Below, piece by piece: positions 5,619 to 7,845 of a stretch of DNA of 7,845 nucleotides. The position numbers and the translations under genes were made by a program. Where the stretch lies: the NCBI GenBank assembly GCA_036389105.1, contig DASVQK010000141.1:1-7845 (forward strand), read 5' to 3'. Origin of the DNA: AC-37 sp036389105 (GTDB lineage: Bacteria; Actinomycetota; Thermoleophilia; Solirubrobacterales; Thermoleophilaceae). Within the stretch, counting starts at the first letter, position 1, and each line of letters opens with the position of its first letter. The notes under the pieces are model-generated. The model did no database searches. It was given only the letters and a program-made list of their open reading frames with translations, and had not been told where the DNA came from.

Positions 5619-6539
5619 ATGGCTGAGCTTTCGGTCGTCGGCCTGCGAGTGGTCCGGGAGGTGGCCCGCCAGGGCTCGCTCACGGCCGCCGCGGAGCGGC
5701 TCGGGTACACCCAATCCGCTGTCTCCAGGCAGGTCGCCCTGATGGAACGGGCGGCCGGGCAGGCTCTATTCGAGCGCCACGCTCGCGGCGTCCGGCTGAC
5801 CGAAGCCGGCGGGATAGTGGTCCGCCACGCGGGGACGGTGCTGGCCGAGCTCGAGGCCACTAGTCAGGACCTCGAGGATCTCGGCGTGCTTCCCCACGGC
5901 CGGGTCCGGCTCGGGGCGTTCTCCACGGCGCTCTGTGCACTCGTGCCGCGTGCGGTCGCCGCGTACTCCGCGCGCGAGGCGAGGACCGAGGTGGTCATCC
6001 GCGAGGGGACGAGCCCAAGCCTGATGGCGAGGACGGCGGACGGCCGGCTCGACCTGGCGGTCGTCACCCCCTCCCCGGAGGTGCCGGCAGGGCTCGACCT
6101 GACCGTCCTTCTGGAGGATCCGCTGCTCATCGCCGTGAGCCGCGACCACCCACTCGCCGGACGGGCGAGCGTGCCGGCCGACGCGCTCCGCGACGAACGC
6201 TGGATCAGCGCGAGCGCGCAGGCGCGTTCCACGTTGCTCGGAGCGTGGACCGGTTCCGACTGGCAGCCGGACATCGCCTACGTGGCTCGCGACTGGACCG
6301 CCAAGCTCGGCCTCGCCGCGGCGTGTCTCGGAATCACGGTCGTGCCCGGGCTCGCCGTGCCCATGCTGCCCCCGACTCTGGCCGTGGTTCGCATCGACCA
6401 TCCCGCGGCGGTCCGCACCACGGCGATGGTGGCGCAGGCTGGCGCGCCCCCCGACCCGCACCGGCACGCAGTCAGCGAGGCGCTACGCGACACCGCTGCC
6501 GACATCGCCGCGGAGGTACGGCTCCACCTGACCGCGTGA
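5619..6539 (+). CDS. LysR-type transcriptional regulator
   Basis: At 306 residues this is the standard length for the family. The N-terminal winged helix-turn-helix covers about residues 4-62, with recognition region 'GSLTAAAERLGYTQSAVSRQ' at 19-38 and the wing ending in 'GVRLTEAG'. A linker helix (65-90) leads to the effector-binding domain from about 93 to 300, starting 'HGRVRLGAFSTALCALVPRA' and including 'GRLDLAVVTPSP' and 'LGITVVPGLAVPMLP', all usual for LysR periplasmic-binding-protein-like folds. The ligand cannot be deduced. The family forms tetramers that bind dyads near divergent promoters. Here such a dyad lies in the 71 bases shared with the divergent NTF2-like gene, so it probably controls that gene and itself. 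ATG 5619 is the first start that keeps a full DNA-binding domain. It has no Shine-Dalgarno, so initiation may be leaderless or weak. Confidence 0.93.
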   Translation: MAELSVVGLRVVREVARQGSLTAAAERLGYTQSAVSRQVALMERAAGQALFERHARGVRLTEAGGIVVRHAGTVLAELEATSQDLEDLGVLPHGRVRLGAFSTALCALVPRAVAAYSAREARTEVVIREGTSPSLMARTADGRLDLAVVTPSPEVPAGLDLTVLLEDPLLIAVSRDHPLAGRASVPADALRDERWISASAQARSTLLGAWTGSDWQPDIAYVARDWTAKLGLAAACLGITVVPGLAVPMLPPTLAVVRIDHPAAVRTTAMVAQAGAPPDPHRHAVSEALRDTAADIAAEVRLHLTA

Positions 6540-6587
6540 CGCGCTCCCGCGACCTCGCGACGTCAGTCTGGACTGCGGCCGCGAACG

Positions 6588-7049
6588 CTACGAGCGGCGG
6601 TGCGCGGCCGCACGTTCGAGGCTCGCCCGCGGCCATACGGCCGGCGGGTCGTACAGGACCTCGAACGCGGGCGTCGACTCGGGCAGCGTGACCCAGCCCA
6701 GCTTCGAGCGGGTGAAGATATGCACGTCGGGCGTGACGGCGCTCGGGTCGTCGAGCGTCCCGGCGCGCACGAACCGCAGCCAGGGCCGGTCGTACTCGCT
6801 GAAGAGCGCAACCTGGCACTTCGGGCAGCGGTAGATCGGCTGCACGCCTTCGTCGCGTGGCACGTCCACGCGCTCCGGGTCGCCAGCCAGCAGTTCCACA
6901 CGGTCCGTCTCGATCAGCACGTTGATCACGAACGCGCTTCCGGTCTGCCGCTGGCAGTTCAGGCAGTGACAGCAATGGACGATGAGCGGATCGGCGGTCA
7001 ACCGGTAGCGAACCTCACCGCAAGCGCATCCACCCTCGCTGACGCTCAT
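6588..7049 (-). CDS. GFA-family zinc protein (Mss4-like fold)
   Basis: The protein has 153 residues from ATG 7049, full length for the GFA (glutathione-dependent formaldehyde-activating enzyme / CENP-V) family. Zinc ligands are in the family pattern: C8-x-C10 in 'EGGCACGEVRY', C27-H-C29-x-x-C32 in 'CCHCLNCQRQTGSAF', and C75-x-x-C78 in 'YRCPKCQ'. The C-terminal 'PDVHIFTRSKLGWVTLP' segment is also typical. One family member was reported to bind glutathione in formaldehyde oxidation, but most are of unknown function and many actinobacteria lack glutathione, so no reaction is assigned. The frame is open about 68 codons further upstream to 7253, but that part is Arg-rich and lacks family similarity, while 'MSVSEGGCACG' is the usual N-terminus. 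There is no Shine-Dalgarno; TACCGT (7061-7056), a TANNNT match six bases before the ATG, hints at a leaderless transcript, although no good -35 is seen. It converges on the LysR gene with a 48-base gap. Confidence 0.9.
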   Translation of the reverse strand: MSVSEGGCACGEVRYRLTADPLIVHCCHCLNCQRQTGSAFVINVLIETDRVELLAGDPERVDVPRDEGVQPIYRCPKCQVALFSEYDRPWLRFVRAGTLDDPSAVTPDVHIFTRSKLGWVTLPESTPAFEVLYDPPAVWPRASLERAAAHRRS

Positions 7050-7090
7050 GGCGACACGGTACCGCCGCCGGCCGCCGACCTCGGTGTCCG

Positions 7091-7219
7091 TCAAGCCCGG
7101 CGATCGATCCGCTCGCGTCGGTGACATCTGGTCGGCTCTGGGAGCCCGGACCAGGAATGCAGCGCGGGCGGGACCTTCTCCGGACACCAGACGACGAGCG
7201 GGTCGCCGTCCTCGGGCAT
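7091..7219 (-). CDS. Candidate 42-residue small ORF, doubtful
   Basis: From ATG 7219 to TGA 7091 the minus strand reads 42 residues beginning 'MPEDGDPLVVWCPEKVPP' and including 'LPEPTRCHRRERIDRR'. GC at third codon positions is high in the first half and falls later, and no Shine-Dalgarno is visible. The 'VVWCPE' start recalls small zinc-ribbon proteins, but the paired Cys are absent. It may be a decayed remnant or chance. Confidence 0.15.
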   Translation of the reverse strand: MPEDGDPLVVWCPEKVPPALHSWSGLPEPTRCHRRERIDRRA

Positions 7220-7244
7220 CTTGGTGGCGGCGGGAGGGGCTGGT

Positions 7245-7264
7245 ACGGGTCACTCGGACCCCGT
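7245..7264 (-). terminator. Hairpin downstream of tRNA-Ser
   Basis: On the minus strand ACGGGGTC (7264-7257), a five-base loop and GACCCGT (7251-7245) pair with one bulged G, 25 bases past the tRNA 3' end. There is no T-run. It could end tRNA transcription. Confidence 0.3.
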
Positions 7265-7289
7265 CCGCAGAACGCTTGCTTGCCGCCAG

Positions 7290-7378
7290 CGGAGGGGGAG
7301 GGATTCGAACCCTCGAGGGACGAAACCGCCCCTAACGGTTTTCGAGACCGCCCCGTTCAACCACTCCGGCACCCCTCC
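7290..7378 (-). tRNA. tRNA-Ser (anticodon CGA)
   Basis: The 89-base cloverleaf reads cleanly on the minus strand. The acceptor stem pairs GGAGGGG (7378-7372) with CCCCTCC (7297-7291), with G73 as discriminator at 7290. The anticodon stem GCGGT/ACCGT encloses the loop CTCGAAA, giving anticodon CGA for the UCG serine codon. A long variable arm, as expected for serine, follows. The T arm is GAGGG-TTCGAAT-CCCTC. The 3' CCA is not encoded (CT follows), so it must be added after transcription. It lies just downstream of tadA on the same strand but probably has its own promoter. Confidence 0.96.
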
Positions 7379-7395
7379 GAGGAACCGCGCGCCAG

Positions 7396-7424
7396 AGGGT
7401 AGCCGTCGCTCGCGCGGGTGAAAA
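7396..7424 (-). promoter_or_regulatory. Promoter of tRNA-Ser
   Basis: On the minus strand TTTTCA (7424-7419) is separated by exactly 17 bases from TACCCT (7401-7396), which fits TANNNT. The -10 ends 17 bases before the mature tRNA 5' end, leaving room for a leader of about ten bases. The -35 overlaps the T-run of the hairpin that follows tadA. Confidence 0.45.
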
Positions 7425-7447
7425 GCGCGCGGCGCTTCCCAGCGCGC
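7421..7447 (-). terminator. Rho-independent-type terminator after tadA
   Basis: On the minus strand, six bases after the tadA stop, GCGCGC (7447-7442) and GCGCGC (7430-7425) can pair around an 11-base loop, directly followed by TTTT (7424-7421). An alternative inner stem GCGCT-GGGA-AGCGC competes. The T-run is short but placed correctly. Confidence 0.45.
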
Positions 7448-7452
7448 GTCCG

Positions 7453-7845
7453 CTACCGCCGCGGCGCGAAGAACGCCCGCAGCATCTCCGCCGACTCCTC
7501 CGCCAACAGACCGCCCGCCACCTCCGGCCGGTGGTTGAGCCGCGGCTCGGCCAGCACGTCCATCACGCTGCCTGCGGCGCCGGCCTTCGGGTCGGCCGTC
7601 CCGTAAACCACGCGCGGCACGCGCGCGAGCACGACCGCCCCGGCGCACATCGCGCACGGCTCCAGCGTCACGTACAGCGCGCACCCGGACAGCCGCCAGC
7701 CGCCCAGCGCGCGTGACGCCTCGCGCAGCGCGAGCACCTCGGCGTGCGCGGTCGGGTCGCCGCGCAGCTCGCGCTCGTTGCCGGCCGCCGCCAGCACCTC
7801 GCCCTCGTGGGCGATCACGCAGCCGATCGGCACGTCCTCGTGCTC
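7453..7845 (-). CDS. tadA: tRNA adenosine(34) deaminase TadA, partial (5' end outside window)
   Basis: About 130 codons are visible, ending at TAG 7455-7453; the reading frame runs through the right edge, so the first dozen or more residues are missing. The visible start 'EHEDVPIGCVIAHEGEVLA' is the conserved strand that precedes the active site. The catalytic zinc signature is intact: 'TAHAEVLALREA' (His ligand and proton-shuttling Glu) and 'LEPCAMCAGA' (the PCxxC ligands), followed by 'RVVYGTADPKAGAAGS' and the 'LNHRPEV' segment usual in TadA. The enzyme converts A34 of tRNA-Arg(ACG) to inosine in the cytoplasm, which allows reading of CGC and CGA codons, and it is normally essential. The in-frame GTG at 7833 is an internal Val, not the start. 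A terminator-like hairpin follows and tRNA-Ser lies 74 bases downstream on the same strand. Confidence 0.95.
   Translation of the reverse strand, partial: EHEDVPIGCVIAHEGEVLAAAGNERELRGDPTAHAEVLALREASRALGGWRLSGCALYVTLEPCAMCAGAVVLARVPRVVYGTADPKAGAAGSVMDVLAEPRLNHRPEVAGGLLAEESAEMLRAFFAPRR

Larger units (their letters stand above)
7050..7289. other. Intergenic stretch between GFA gene and tRNA-Ser
   Basis: In 240 bases I see no recognisable gene. It holds the likely start region of the GFA gene at its left end, one weak 42-codon open frame on the minus strand (7091-7219) and a hairpin (7245-7264) just past the tRNA 3' end. Confidence 0.5.

Noticed and set aside
6564..6575. CAGTC-TG-GACTG inverted repeat between the LysR and GFA genes as a terminator
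   Set aside because: The centre has only two bases, so the usable stem is four pairs, and no T-run follows. Its position between convergent genes is the only support.
1..7845. CRISPR arrays, insertion sequences, phage genes, integration sites
   Set aside because: I saw no regularly spaced repeats, transposase or integrase motifs, or terminal inverted repeats. The tRNA-Ser 3' end is not duplicated in the window.

Overview
The window comes from a very GC-rich, actinobacterial-type chromosome. The best lineage hint is the secreted repeat protein at 2993-4065. Its glycine/aspartate repeats and repeated 'VASDCE'-like segments resemble a protein type I associate with Thermoleophilia/Solirubrobacterales. 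GTG and TTG starts are common, and several genes have no Shine-Dalgarno sequence. The lineage is an inference from sequence style; there is no marker gene here that settles it.

Layout. Positions 1-2910 (minus strand) read as one tightly packed operon, transcribed right to left. It runs from a small lipoprotein (2485-2910), through an NRAMP-type metal transporter with altered metal-site motifs (1268-2488), to two small PRC-barrel proteins (897-1271 and 625-894). After a 50-base gap comes the start of a formyltransferase-like domain protein (1-574) that runs off the left edge. The lipoprotein/transporter and transporter/PRC junctions are 4-base GTGA stop/start overlaps, which suggests translational coupling. 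Divergent from this operon is a secreted calcium-binding (RTX-like) repeat protein, 2993-4065, interrupted by an apparent one-base deletion near 3475-3490.

Positions 4156-5088 (plus) encode a Cys-rich protein I do not recognise, with an excellent ribosome binding site. It converges on an NTF2/SnoaL-like protein (5137-5547, minus), which is divergent from a LysR-type regulator (5619-6539, plus). Their 71-base intergenic region holds a good leaderless promoter and an 8-bp-arm dyad that looks like the regulator's operator. A GFA-family zinc protein follows (6588-7049, minus), then a mostly empty stretch (7050-7289), a tRNA-Ser(CGA) gene (7290-7378, minus) and the 5'-truncated tRNA adenosine deaminase gene tadA (7453 to the right edge, minus). 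A terminator-like hairpin and a tRNA promoter overlap between these last two.

Most of this is ordinary chromosome: translation housekeeping, a regulator with its target, and small enzymes. There is no CRISPR array, insertion sequence, phage or obvious defence locus. The least conventional part is the lipoprotein, divergent-NRAMP and double-PRC module. It may be a metal (Mg/Mn-type) transport unit whose PRC proteins resemble the PRC domains that actinobacterial MgtE-type proteins carry in one chain.
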